Program-made: the position numbers and the translations under genes
The notes under the pieces: generated by a model
Databases searched by the model: none
What the model saw: the letters and a program-made list of their open reading frames with translations, nothing else
What the model was told of the DNA's origin: nothing
In this document: positions 16,453-24,696 of the stretch, in pieces
Position numbering within the stretch: position 1 is the first letter of the stretch
Layout: every line of letters starts with the position of its first letter
NCBI GenBank assembly: GCA_021648125.1
Contig: JAKITK010000016.1
Coordinates: forward strand, 1 to 57,013
From: Lysobacterales bacterium
Lineage (GTDB): Bacteria; Pseudomonadota; Gammaproteobacteria; Xanthomonadales; SZUA-36
Direction: 5' to 3'
Length of the DNA stretch: 57,013 nucleotides

Positions 16453-16884
16453 TTATCGAATTTGTGGAATGGCTGAACGAGCCAGTTCATCGGCGCGTTC
16501 ATTGTCGACATTGCCGCTGTGACCCTTTACCCAATGCCAATCTATTGTATGCCGGTGCATGGCTTTTTCCAGTCGTTCCCATAGCTCTCGGTTTTTTACC
16601 GCCTTACCCGCACTGTTTTTCCAGCCTTTCTTTTTCCAGCTGGACATCCATTCGGTGGCACCTTTAAGCACATAGGTCGAATCGGTATACAAGTCTAGAT
16701 GTACCCCGCGCTTGAGGTATTCCAAACCACGAATCACCGCCATCAATTCCATCTGGTTGTTGGTAGTGTCTTTTTGTCCGCCGCTGAGCTCTTTTTCCTC
16801 GCGACCGTACCGCAGTAGTGCGCCCCAGCCGCCCGGGCCGGGGTTGCCGCTACAAGCGCCATCTGTGTGCAGTTCTACCTTCAT
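16453..16884 (-). CDS. rnhA: Ribonuclease HI
   Basis: 143 residues, close to E. coli RNase HI (155). It degrades the RNA strand of RNA-DNA hybrids (R-loops and Okazaki primer remains). Catalytic acids: Asp in [18 protein letters not shown], Glu in [10 protein letters not shown], Asp in [12 protein letters not shown], and the last Asp in NERADELA, with the loop histidine in [10 protein letters not shown]. The basic protrusion [15 protein letters not shown] is also conserved. It is followed 16 bases later by dnaQ in the same direction, so the two are probably co-transcribed. Confidence 0.96.
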   Translation of the reverse strand: MKVELHTDGACSGNPGPGGWGALLRYGREEKELSGGQKDTTNNQMELMAVIRGLEYLKRGVHLDLYTDSTYVLKGATEWMSSWKKKGWKNSAGKAVKNRELWERLEKAMHRHTIDWHWVKGHSGNVDNERADELARSAIPQIR

Positions 16885-16906
16885 TGTTTTGCCTTATTCA
16901 ATATAC

Positions 16907-17548
16907 TTAGGTGTATTCCCAGCTTGAACCTGTTTTCGGCAAGCTGAACTTAAACTTCCCGACCATGCCCGGTTTGCGCTTTTGCCACTGCAAAATTCGC
17001 AAAGGACACAGTTGGTTGATGATTTTTGGTGCAGTAGCTGTCCATTTTAAACCTAACTTTCCGCAATAATGGCGATCATCAGCCGGCTGCGGCAGCTCGC
17101 ACATCGCCTGCACCAAAAGACTATCAGAAAGGTTCAGCGGACTCTCCTGATCATGCAAAACACTAAGCAGTAATTGTCCTTCCGGAGCTAAAACCCGCCA
17201 GGCCTCATTCAATAATTCAGCTGTATTTATTCTCGGTAACGAATGGCTAAGTACCACCATATCCAAGCTTTCACTGGCAAACAACCAGGATTTCTCTGTA
17301 GAAACCTGCTGATCGGAAAACTCAACGCGGCCATCAGTGAGCCTCTGGGTATGACTCTGAAAAACATCACCTTTGCACTGGTCAATCGGCAAGTCCCGCA
17401 ATACCGCCTCAGGCCCTAGAAACAACGCTGCATCGCCAGCATACGCCTGCAAACAGTGCCTGAGCACTTTCTGCTCTTGCTGCAGCAATGCCTTACCGCG
17501 TTTGGAGCTAAACCAGTCTTTTAATGTAGGGATAGTTACAGTCATCAT
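16907..17548 (-). CDS. SAM-dependent methyltransferase (YafS-like)
   Basis: 213 residues of a class I methyltransferase fold. The weak motif I region is AYAGDAALFLGPEAVLRDLP, acidic residues fall where SAM ribose is bound (GRVEFSDQQVSTEK), and motif IV/V is LDMVVLSHSLPRINTAELLNEAWRVLAPEGQLLLSV. Its position between gloB and rnhA is that of E. coli yafS, an uncharacterised methyltransferase, so orthology is likely by synteny. The substrate is unknown. It is divergent from gloB across 45 bp and probably co-transcribed with rnhA and dnaQ. Confidence 0.82.
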   Translation of the reverse strand: MMTVTIPTLKDWFSSKRGKALLQQEQKVLRHCLQAYAGDAALFLGPEAVLRDLPIDQCKGDVFQSHTQRLTDGRVEFSDQQVSTEKSWLFASESLDMVVLSHSLPRINTAELLNEAWRVLAPEGQLLLSVLHDQESPLNLSDSLLVQAMCELPQPADDRHYCGKLGLKWTATAPKIINQLCPLRILQWQKRKPGMVGKFKFSLPKTGSSWEYT

Positions 17549-17593
17549 TAACCTGCGTTATTATGCCAGTAGTTCCTACTCAATTAAACGCCC

Positions 17594-18382
17594 ATGCACA
17601 CGAATTCTGCCGACAATTACCCGATAATCTATCCGCTGCCCGCCTTTGATGATAATTATATCTGGGCGGTGGAGACATCTCCCGGGCATGCTTTTGTGGT
17701 TGACCCGGGTGATGCAACCCCGGTATTACACTGGTTGCAGACGAATCAGTTGCAGCTCGATACTATCCTCATCACCCATCACCATATGGACCATATTGGT
17801 GGAGTGTCGGCACTGGTAGAACGAACTGCTGCGCGGGTATACGCTCCGCTAGATGATCGCTTGGCGGATACATTCCATAGCATTGATGCAAGCTGCACTG
17901 TAAAACTCGGTGGTTTGTCGTTTTCCGTATTGGAAGTACCCGGGCATACCCGCAGCCATATTAGCTATTATTGCGCGCAGGCCAAACTGTTATTTTGTGG
18001 CGATGCATTGTTTTCGATGGGTTGTGGCCGAATGTTTGAGGGTAATCCGGCACAGATGTTAGCTTCGTTGGATAAATTCGTGGCGCTACCCGATACCACC
18101 GCGATCTACTGCACACATGAATATACCGAGGCCAATGGACGCTTTGCGTTGGCTGTTGAACCGGGTAATCTGGCGCTACAAAAACGCTGTCAGCAAGTCA
18201 CTGAGCTGCGGCAACTCAAACAAATTACGCTGCCGGTCGCCTTAGCTACAGAAAAGCAAACCAATCCATTCCTCCGCTGCGATCACGCCGAAGTCATCGC
18301 TGCCGCCAAGCATAGGAATTCTTCAGTAAGCAACCGAGTGGATGTATTTGCAACTTTGCGAAGCTGGAAAGACGGCTTTTGA
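17594..18382 (+). CDS. gloB: Hydroxyacylglutathione hydrolase (glyoxalase II)
   Basis: 262 residues (E. coli 251). It hydrolyses S-D-lactoylglutathione to D-lactate and glutathione, the second step of methylglyoxal detoxification. Metallo-beta-lactamase fold metal ligands: THHHMDHIGG, the histidine in EVPGHTRSHISYY, the aspartate in LFCGDALFSMGCGRMFEG, and the histidine in YCTHEYTEAN. The C-terminal glutathione-binding domain ends with NPFLRC and FATLRSWKDGF, close to family consensus. The gene order gloB, yafS-like, rnhA, dnaQ mirrors enterobacteria. Confidence 0.95.
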   Translation: MHTNSADNYPIIYPLPAFDDNYIWAVETSPGHAFVVDPGDATPVLHWLQTNQLQLDTILITHHHMDHIGGVSALVERTAARVYAPLDDRLADTFHSIDASCTVKLGGLSFSVLEVPGHTRSHISYYCAQAKLLFCGDALFSMGCGRMFEGNPAQMLASLDKFVALPDTTAIYCTHEYTEANGRFALAVEPGNLALQKRCQQVTELRQLKQITLPVALATEKQTNPFLRCDHAEVIAAAKHRNSSVSNRVDVFATLRSWKDGF

Positions 18383-18541
18383 ACAACCACAGGGTATTCC
18401 TGACTGGCCAGCGATATTGATGAATTGATTCAGCTTTCTCTACTTGGCCTTTGATTCTAATGCAATTGCCCTGTCGCAATTGACTTGACCTCAGAGCGTG
18501 CAACTGGATAATGGGGGCAATAAAATTATTAGGCGAAACCT

Positions 18542-20125
18542 GTGCATCCGAAATCCCTGCTTGCCCCGTTGCTTATTGCTCTGCTTTTATTTTTATCTGC
18601 CTGTAGCGTGCAGAACAAAGATGATTCCCTGACCGCATCCACTAACCCAGCTCCTGTACCTCAAGATGCAGTAATTGAAATACCGCAAAACCGGATAGTC
18701 GATACTGGCGTAGATGCCCGACCACAGCAGTCTAGCGAACCTAAATACGCCGATATTTTCGAACGTCTGAAAGCCAGCTACAAACTGCCATCGTGCGAAA
18801 TCGATAAAACCTCGCAAAAATGGGCGCAGTGGTATGCCGATCACCCTGATTATATGGCGCGGGTGCTAAAACGCGCCGAGCCATGGCTGTTTTATATCGC
18901 CGAGGAAATCGAAAAACGCAATCTACCCGGTGAGTTTGCCTATCTGCCAATTGTTGAAAGCGCTTTCGATCCCTTTGCCTATTCACATATGAACGCCGCC
19001 GGTACCTGGCAATTTATTGCCTCCACCGGTAAACAATACGGCCTGCAACAAAACTGGTGGTATGACGGTCGCCGCGATATGTATGCTGCAACCCAGGCAG
19101 CCCTGGATTACCTGAGCTATCTCGGCGACCGCTTTGATGAAGACTGGCTGCTGGCGCTAGCTAGCTATAATGCCGGTGAGGGCCGCGTGGGACGGCTGGT
19201 AAAAAAACAAAAAGCCCGCAACCAACCCGCTGATTTTTGGAATTTAAAGCTACCCAAAGAAACGCGTGGCTATGTACCAAAAATGTTGGGTTTGCGCTGC
19301 TTGTTTGAAAACCCCGAAAAATACGGCTTCACCCTGCCTGCAATCCCGAACACGCCCCAGGTAGTGGTTATTGATATCGGCACCCAGACCGACCTGGTAT
19401 TAGCTGCACAATTGGCTAATATGCCCATCAAGGATTTATACGCACTCAACCCCGGCTACAGCCGTTGGGCAACTGCACCAGACGGCCCCCACCGGATCGT
19501 ACTGCCGCGTATCAATGCTGAAGACATGACCGTACGCCTAGCAGATCTGGAGCCAGATGCTTTAATGCGCTGGGATTATGTATCGGTTGAATTCGGCGAC
19601 ACGCTGGGCAAGCTAGCCATTAAACATAATGTACCGATTGAAGTGATCAGGGCCACCAACAACCTCAGTTCTGATGTTATTCATATCAACCAACGCCTGC
19701 AATTGCCACGCGAAGGCATCGACCGTATTGATCCGTTATATGCGGCAGCAGCGGTTGAACTGCAAAAAATGCAAAACCGCCTGGTAGCACCTACACGCAT
19801 CAATCATCGCATTCGCAACGGTGAGTCGCTCTCAACCATTGCCCATCGTTACCGTGTTCGGGTCAGTGATATTCAGCGCTGGAACGGCATTTCGGATCCG
19901 GGCAAAATTCGTGCCGGAAAAACCCTTAAAATCTTTAAATCCAAAGCCGGCGGTAGCAATAACCGCCAAAAAAGCGGAAAAACCCAATATACCGTCCGCA
20001 GCGGAGATTCTCTTTGGAAAATTGCGAAAAAACACCGGATAAAAATTGATGATATCAAGCGCTGGAATAACCTAAGTGGAAAATCCATATTGCGCCCCGG
20101 CCAAAAATTAACGCTGGTTCTCTAA
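18542..20125 (+). CDS. mltD: Membrane-bound lytic murein transglycosylase D
   Basis: 527 residues. A lipoprotein signal (LLIALLLFLSAC, Cys21) anchors it in the outer membrane. The SLT domain (about 115-265) has the catalytic glutamate in YLPIVESAFDPFAYSHMNAAGTWQFIASTGKQYGL and LALASYNAGEGRVGR. Three LysM modules follow in the C-terminal half (starting near YVSVEFGDTLGKLA, HRIRNGESLSTIA and YTVRSGDSLWKIA). It cleaves murein glycan strands. The start is GTG; no ATG precedes the signal peptide. The next gene, an M23 peptidase, begins one base after the stop, so a glycan cutter and a peptide cutter are coupled. Confidence 0.94.
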   Translation: MHPKSLLAPLLIALLLFLSACSVQNKDDSLTASTNPAPVPQDAVIEIPQNRIVDTGVDARPQQSSEPKYADIFERLKASYKLPSCEIDKTSQKWAQWYADHPDYMARVLKRAEPWLFYIAEEIEKRNLPGEFAYLPIVESAFDPFAYSHMNAAGTWQFIASTGKQYGLQQNWWYDGRRDMYAATQAALDYLSYLGDRFDEDWLLALASYNAGEGRVGRLVKKQKARNQPADFWNLKLPKETRGYVPKMLGLRCLFENPEKYGFTLPAIPNTPQVVVIDIGTQTDLVLAAQLANMPIKDLYALNPGYSRWATAPDGPHRIVLPRINAEDMTVRLADLEPDALMRWDYVSVEFGDTLGKLAIKHNVPIEVIRATNNLSSDVIHINQRLQLPREGIDRIDPLYAAAAVELQKMQNRLVAPTRINHRIRNGESLSTIAHRYRVRVSDIQRWNGISDPGKIRAGKTLKIFKSKAGGSNNRQKSGKTQYTVRSGDSLWKIAKKHRIKIDDIKRWNNLSGKSILRPGQKLTLVL

Positions 20126-20126
20126 A

Positions 20127-20936
20127 GTGCGCCCGGGTATTTTATTCAGCTTGCTGCTGTTAAGCCTGAACTCATTCGCAGAAATACCACTGCAAGGCAA
20201 AGTCCAGCCAGGCGCTGTATTATTTGGGCAGGCAAAAGCCGGCAGTCAGGTCTTGCTGAATGATAAAGCGGTGCCCATTGCCGCGAACGGGCGTTTTGTA
20301 ATTGGCTTTGGCCGGGATGCCAAAGGCACTTTTAAACTTGAGGAAATCCATCTACAAGGCCGCAGCAGCCAACTGATTGAACTACAGCCACGCGAGTACA
20401 AGCTGGAAAAAATTGACGGTCTGCCACCATCGAAAGTCAGTCCGCAAAAACCTGAAGTGCTTGCGCGGATTAAACGCGAGGGCGCGCAAGTAGCCGCCGC
20501 TAGAACCCGGCGTGATGCCGAACGCCTAGATTATAGTGATGGCTTTATCTGGCCAGTAAAAGGACGGCTGAGCGGCTTCTACGGCTCACAGCGCATCCTA
20601 AACGGAGTACCGAAACGCCCGCATTACGGACTGGATATTGCCGCAACCACTGGCACCCCAATTATTGCACCGGCAGCTGGCATAGTTACTTTGGCAGCGG
20701 CTGACCTGTATTATTCAGGCGGTACTATTATTCTCGATCACGGCCAGGGTTTTTCATCCACATTTCTGCATATGAGTAAAGTTGAAGTCGAGGTAGGCCA
20801 ACGGGTTGAACAAGGTGACAAGCTGGGTAAAGTCGGGGCAACCGGTCGTGCCAGCGGTCCACATCTGGATTGGCGAATGAACTGGCTGGATCAACGCGTA
20901 GACCCGCAACCCCTTCTGCCACCAGCGGCTGAATGA
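20127..20936 (+). CDS. M23-family metallopeptidase, periplasmic
   Basis: 269 residues with an N-terminal signal peptide (FSLLLLSLNSFA), a small beta domain (about 20-90) and an M23/LytM domain (about 140-265). Zinc-site residues: HYGLD (His166, Asp170) and His215 in FLHMSKV. The last motif reads GPHLDW (His246, Asp248), where LytM-type enzymes have HxH, so the second histidine ligand is replaced by aspartate. The other conserved blocks (GTPIIAPAAGIV, GGTIILDHGQG, GQRVEQGDKLGKVGATGRASGPH) are intact. It probably cuts murein peptide cross-links or activates amidases. The start is GTG, one base after the mltD stop, and its own stop overlaps the next start by four bases. Confidence 0.88.
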   Translation: MRPGILFSLLLLSLNSFAEIPLQGKVQPGAVLFGQAKAGSQVLLNDKAVPIAANGRFVIGFGRDAKGTFKLEEIHLQGRSSQLIELQPREYKLEKIDGLPPSKVSPQKPEVLARIKREGAQVAAARTRRDAERLDYSDGFIWPVKGRLSGFYGSQRILNGVPKRPHYGLDIAATTGTPIIAPAAGIVTLAAADLYYSGGTIILDHGQGFSSTFLHMSKVEVEVGQRVEQGDKLGKVGATGRASGPHLDWRMNWLDQRVDPQPLLPPAAE

Positions 20937-21853
20937 TTTATTTTCGCTACCTGTCTGTACTGCTTCTGGTTGGGCTTTTAAGCGCCTGTAGCAGCCAGAA
21001 AATCCAAGCCGATAAACCGCAGAAAACCCTGGGTAGTGCTGAAGTATTGCAGCAACTACAACTGCACTTACCCGGCCACTACAGCAATTTCGCCCAGCAG
21101 TGGTTGGACCCACAACAGCCCCTGCGCTTACTCGATGTAAGTCTAATTAAAGCCAGCGAGACCGAAATTTGGATGCTAACCCGGCAGCGGGAACTGAATT
21201 CAGAGCAGCAAAACATCGCCATTCGTCAGCAAATTTTGGCATTTACTGCAACTAGCGACGATGAAATTAAATTCCGCTTTGCCCCGCATAAAGGTGCGCC
21301 GTCAGCAGCCTTGGTTTCTATTGCATCAGGTCGAGTAGCTTTCCTACCGGGTTGTGAGGTCAGGTTGTATCCGGGCACAGATGGGTTGTTAGGTAAAACC
21401 TCCGAACGGGAATGTAGGCTGCCCGGCAGCGATGACCAAAACAGCCTCAGTAAAAGCATAAAAATACAAGCCGGCATTATCACCATCGCCGATCAACTAA
21501 TCCGCAATGGCGAGGCTCAGGGGGATACTATTATCCAGCAGTTCTACCGCAGCCAGATGTATAGCGGCTGGGCAGGCTTAAAAACTCCGCACTCAGATTG
21601 GCAGCCGGTGACTGCTTTTGAAATTTACACCGACGGCGAAGTTTTGGCCTTGCTGGACCAAAATGGCAAAGGCACCGGCCTGCATATCCGCCTGTCGCAG
21701 GTACCGTGGAAAAAAGGTGAAAGAATGATCCTGCGTCTTGACCTGATTGACCCGCAAACCGGCAAGCCCAGTGCTTATGTTTTTTCCGACCCAGATGCCG
21801 AAAATATTGGCCTCAATCTCGGCGACACCCAAGTGGGACTCAAACGCAAATAA
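20933..21853 (+). CDS. CpcT/CpeT-like lipoprotein
   Basis: 306 residues. Lipoprotein signal with lipobox LSAC (Cys19). The body follows the pattern of the CpcT/CpeT fold: GHYSNFAQQWLDPQQP, EIWMLTRQRELNSEQQNIAIRQQILAFT, FAPHKGAP, then LPGCEVRLYPGTDGLLGKTSERECR and a later strand IQAGIITIADQLI. In cyanobacteria the fold attaches bilins to phycobiliproteins; in non-photosynthetic bacteria the role is unknown, and bilin binding should not be assumed. Its start overlaps the M23 peptidase stop by four bases, so it belongs to the mltD envelope operon. The family assignment is by pattern only. Confidence 0.65.
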   Translation: MIYFRYLSVLLLVGLLSACSSQKIQADKPQKTLGSAEVLQQLQLHLPGHYSNFAQQWLDPQQPLRLLDVSLIKASETEIWMLTRQRELNSEQQNIAIRQQILAFTATSDDEIKFRFAPHKGAPSAALVSIASGRVAFLPGCEVRLYPGTDGLLGKTSERECRLPGSDDQNSLSKSIKIQAGIITIADQLIRNGEAQGDTIIQQFYRSQMYSGWAGLKTPHSDWQPVTAFEIYTDGEVLALLDQNGKGTGLHIRLSQVPWKKGERMILRLDLIDPQTGKPSAYVFSDPDAENIGLNLGDTQVGLKRK

Positions 21854-21902
21854 AAAACCTGTCGCACCGGCTTTAAACCGGCTTCTCCTGATGCATAGCG
21901 GC

Positions 21903-22928
21903 TCAATCCCGACAGTGTTTACCCTGCCCCAGTCGAACTGGCGCGCCGGCTCCGGCTATATAACCACCTTTGATTCCTTTGGTGACTACCGAAACGGCAT
22001 TATGCGGATGCAGGCTCTCAAAATGTGAACAACGCGCCCAATAATCAAGAATACTGTCTTCAGTATCCAACGCCGATTGCACTTTGCGTGCGGCATCTTC
22101 ACAAAACATTAAATTTTGACCGTTGAGGCGGGCGAATTCTTGCTCATCTTCGCGTTTTACCGCGGTCTGCACCGGTGTTTGCACAGCATCTTCGACTTTA
22201 TCAATCAACTCAACAATCGGAAACATTTCAAATGATGGTTGCAGGCGCACGCGTAATTCCGCTGCACTGCGTTGGGAATGTGGGGTTGCCATTATTCCCT
22301 GCTCGGTTCCCAACCAAGCGTGTATCGCCGCAAAATCAAGGGTTTTATCGGCACTGAAGTCTTTATTAAACTGCTCCTGAATCAGTTGCCGGGCTAGCGC
22401 AGCAGAACAGGGGCAGGTACTGGAATACAGTACTTCTAAGCCCATCTCAACACTGAATTTATCACCATCCAAAATCCCAATTAATGTCACCGGATAACGC
22501 TTCCAGCCAGCGTTGTCACTAGCTAGGGCTTTACGGCGCACCATATAATCAAAATCCACCCGCAACAATGCACGGTCACTAAGGTCTTCATGGGATGCGA
22601 GGAAATTCTGTAAAATTTCGCGCATACTCGCAGGGCTTAATGGTTTTTCTGCAAAAGCCTGATCAAGGGTCAAATACAAGCGCGACATATGGATGCCGCG
22701 CACTTCAGCACGGTTGAGATTAACAAAAGCAGCTACCCGGGCATTTGACTGCTGAATTTCACCCTGATCGGTTTCAATCCGCACCGGCAATTCAATTTCA
22801 TCCATGCCAACCCAGTCCAATTCACCGACTTCTTGCGCCTTGCCTTCGTTGGCTATATCGGGCATTTCCCTGCTGAGATCAACTGACCGATTGCAATTTG
22901 TGTTATTTGTGCTGTTATTTTCGTACAT
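21903..22928 (-). CDS. folE2: GTP cyclohydrolase FolE2 (type IB)
   Basis: About 341 residues. It converts GTP to 7,8-dihydroneopterin triphosphate, the first step of folate biosynthesis. The active-site cysteine is in SSTCPCSAALARQL, with the conserved early block VNLNRAEVRGIHMSRLYLTLD and the C-terminal FESLHPHNAVSVVTKG. Type IB enzymes work with several metals and often replace zinc-dependent FolE1 under zinc limitation, but I see no clear Zur box upstream. The start is placed at 22928 (MYENNSTNN) because GGAA lies six bases before it; in-frame ATGs at 22949 and 22940 are alternatives. Confidence 0.92.
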   Translation of the reverse strand: MYENNSTNNTNCNRSVDLSREMPDIANEGKAQEVGELDWVGMDEIELPVRIETDQGEIQQSNARVAAFVNLNRAEVRGIHMSRLYLTLDQAFAEKPLSPASMREILQNFLASHEDLSDRALLRVDFDYMVRRKALASDNAGWKRYPVTLIGILDGDKFSVEMGLEVLYSSTCPCSAALARQLIQEQFNKDFSADKTLDFAAIHAWLGTEQGIMATPHSQRSAAELRVRLQPSFEMFPIVELIDKVEDAVQTPVQTAVKREDEQEFARLNGQNLMFCEDAARKVQSALDTEDSILDYWARCSHFESLHPHNAVSVVTKGIKGGYIAGAGAPVRLGQGKHCRD

Positions 22929-23313
22929 GCTGTGTTCCATTACGGCCATTACGGTTTAATTTAGTATGATTCTTATATCAGGGTATTATGCCTGAATTCA
23001 AGTGAGCGGCTGCCTGCCATTGAATAGCGTAAGCGGTTACTCAACCACTATGCGCTGAAAGTGCATAGCTTTGGCTGCGAACTAAGACCAATAAATCATC
23101 CCTTAACTGGGTGTTAAAATCTATTAGACCACTTCATTTATATAACTGAAAATTATTTTTGTTCCTTGTCTAAGCATAAACTTACATTCAGCACACAATA
23201 AGAGCCTCTACCTAGTGGGATCATATGCTTCTTCTGAAAATAACTAATATTTGTCCTATACTCATATTAGTAGCGCCCGAACATGCTGTTTTTATAGTTA
23301 TTGGTTTTCTTTG

Positions 23314-23421
23314 CTGTCCCGTTAACTGTTCAAGTATGAATTCTGAGCAATTGCCTAGGACTGGCACACGCCAAATACGAGTAAGGGTTTTGATCAGCAA
23401 TGTATAAAGTTAACGGGACAG
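23314..23421. mobile_element. MITE-like inverted-repeat element, 108 bp, in the folE2 / TPR gene intergenic region
   Basis: Perfect 14-bp terminal repeats: CTGTCCCGTTAACT at 23314-23327 and AGTTAACGGGACAG at 23408-23421. No transposase is encoded. Nearly the same terminus (CTGTCTCGTTAACTTT) lies at 48951 beside an IS4-type transposase tail, so this element is probably a deletion derivative mobilised by such an element. The rest of the 22950-23535 intergenic stretch shows no convincing gene; a TATAAT sits just beyond the element at 23436. Confidence 0.6.
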
Positions 23422-23535
23422 TAATGATTGGTTTTTATAATGTTTAGCCTATAAAAAAGTGGTTAAAAAATCGGGGTAAGGTAAGACAATGGCGTTAGTT
23501 TTGCCTATGCTCATATGTACTACACAAGGAAGTTC

Positions 23536-24624
23536 ATGTTTCAGTGGAGCATATCTGTTTCTCGTCTTCGAGCTAGCCTAGGTGCTATTTTGATGTTTAC
23601 TGTGTTCGCCATGGTGATGTCTTTATTGTTTGCCGATAACGCTAAAAGTGCTTACTCAAAGCTATTAACAACACAGGGTATTACAGCCGCACAAGGTGCA
23701 TTGTTGGATCTGCCGCAATCTGTTCAGTCGTTTCGTGCTGGGCATTACCTACAAGCGGAACAAGGATTTCAGGGCATTATCGACAAACTTCCAGGGTTGC
23801 ACGATGCGGCAACGGCTGCCGCGTTGTTACAGATCGGCTCTTCCAAAAACTATCGACGCCTTCTTGCAAGCCTCTATACTAATCTTGGCCTGTCTCAACT
23901 CCGTATGCGCCATTACGAAACAGCGGTAATAAGTTTGAGTAAGGCAGTTGCCATTGATGGGGCTGTTGCTGGAGCAAAAGTAAATTTAGGACTTGCACTG
24001 TTACACCAGCGGCGTTACCCGGAAGCTGCCAGCACATTGGAGGAGGCGCTCTCGCTGGGTGGTGGCAACGCAAAATTGTATGCTGATCTCGGTAAGGTCT
24101 ACCTGCATTTGGGTAATTGGCGCAAGGCGAGATGGGCGCTAGTTCAGGCGATGCGCTTGGGTAGCAAATCAAAGACCGATATCCAGGATTGGGGTTCAGT
24201 TCTGGAGGCGGAAAAATTATTGGCGCAAACCTATGAGGCTGAAGGCCGTCTGCAGGTAGCAGAGTACCATTTGAACCGGGTTTTAAAACGCGCACCCGGC
24301 GAAGCCCAGGCCCGTTACCGTCTTATCCAAATTCTGGAGCGTCAAGGTAATTCCACGCTTGCGGCGCAACACCAGCAATATTTCGAGAAACACTCACAGA
24401 CAATGGCCGAAATCCAATCAGTACTAGCGACAACTCCGGGGGAGGTGGCAGCGTTACATTGGGTTGCTGACAGTTACCGTGGACTCGGCTTGTTACATTT
24501 AGCGGAAGTACACTATCGCCAGTTGTTGGCCCGTTATCCTGAGGATGATAGAGCAAAGCTGGCAGTGCATAAATTAAATAGACGAATGTATGAGGTATTG
24601 GGAGACCGAGAACAATTTAATTAG
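23536..24624 (+). CDS. TPR-repeat protein with N-terminal membrane anchor
   Basis: 362 residues. A basic start (MFQWSISVSRLRASLG) and a hydrophobic segment (AILMFTVFAMVMSLLFA) act as signal or anchor. TPR motifs cover about 90-205 (YTNLGLSQLRMRHYETAVISLSKAV, VNLGLALLHQRRYPEAASTLEEAL, YADLGKVYLHLGNWRKARWALVQA) and continue less regularly to the C-terminus (AEYHLNRVLKRAPGEAQARYRLIQIL, AEVHYRQLLARYPEDDRAKLAV). The ATG at 23536 is preferred over 23515 because AAGGA lies five bases upstream. It is the first gene of the FG-GAP/cytochrome cluster, 72 bp before the next gene, and probably a periplasmic scaffold. No enzymatic motif is seen. Confidence 0.82.
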   Translation: MFQWSISVSRLRASLGAILMFTVFAMVMSLLFADNAKSAYSKLLTTQGITAAQGALLDLPQSVQSFRAGHYLQAEQGFQGIIDKLPGLHDAATAAALLQIGSSKNYRRLLASLYTNLGLSQLRMRHYETAVISLSKAVAIDGAVAGAKVNLGLALLHQRRYPEAASTLEEALSLGGGNAKLYADLGKVYLHLGNWRKARWALVQAMRLGSKSKTDIQDWGSVLEAEKLLAQTYEAEGRLQVAEYHLNRVLKRAPGEAQARYRLIQILERQGNSTLAAQHQQYFEKHSQTMAEIQSVLATTPGEVAALHWVADSYRGLGLLHLAEVHYRQLLARYPEDDRAKLAVHKLNRRMYEVLGDREQFN

Positions 24625-24696
24625 TTATAACTATGTTGTTATTTCTTGGTTTTTATTTACCAACTCAGTAGAGAAAGTTTTATAAAGGAGAGGATA

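Noticed and set aside
23225-23407. 60-codon plus-strand open frame upstream of the TPR gene
   Set aside because: It crosses the terminus of the 108-bp inverted-repeat element and has no homology features.
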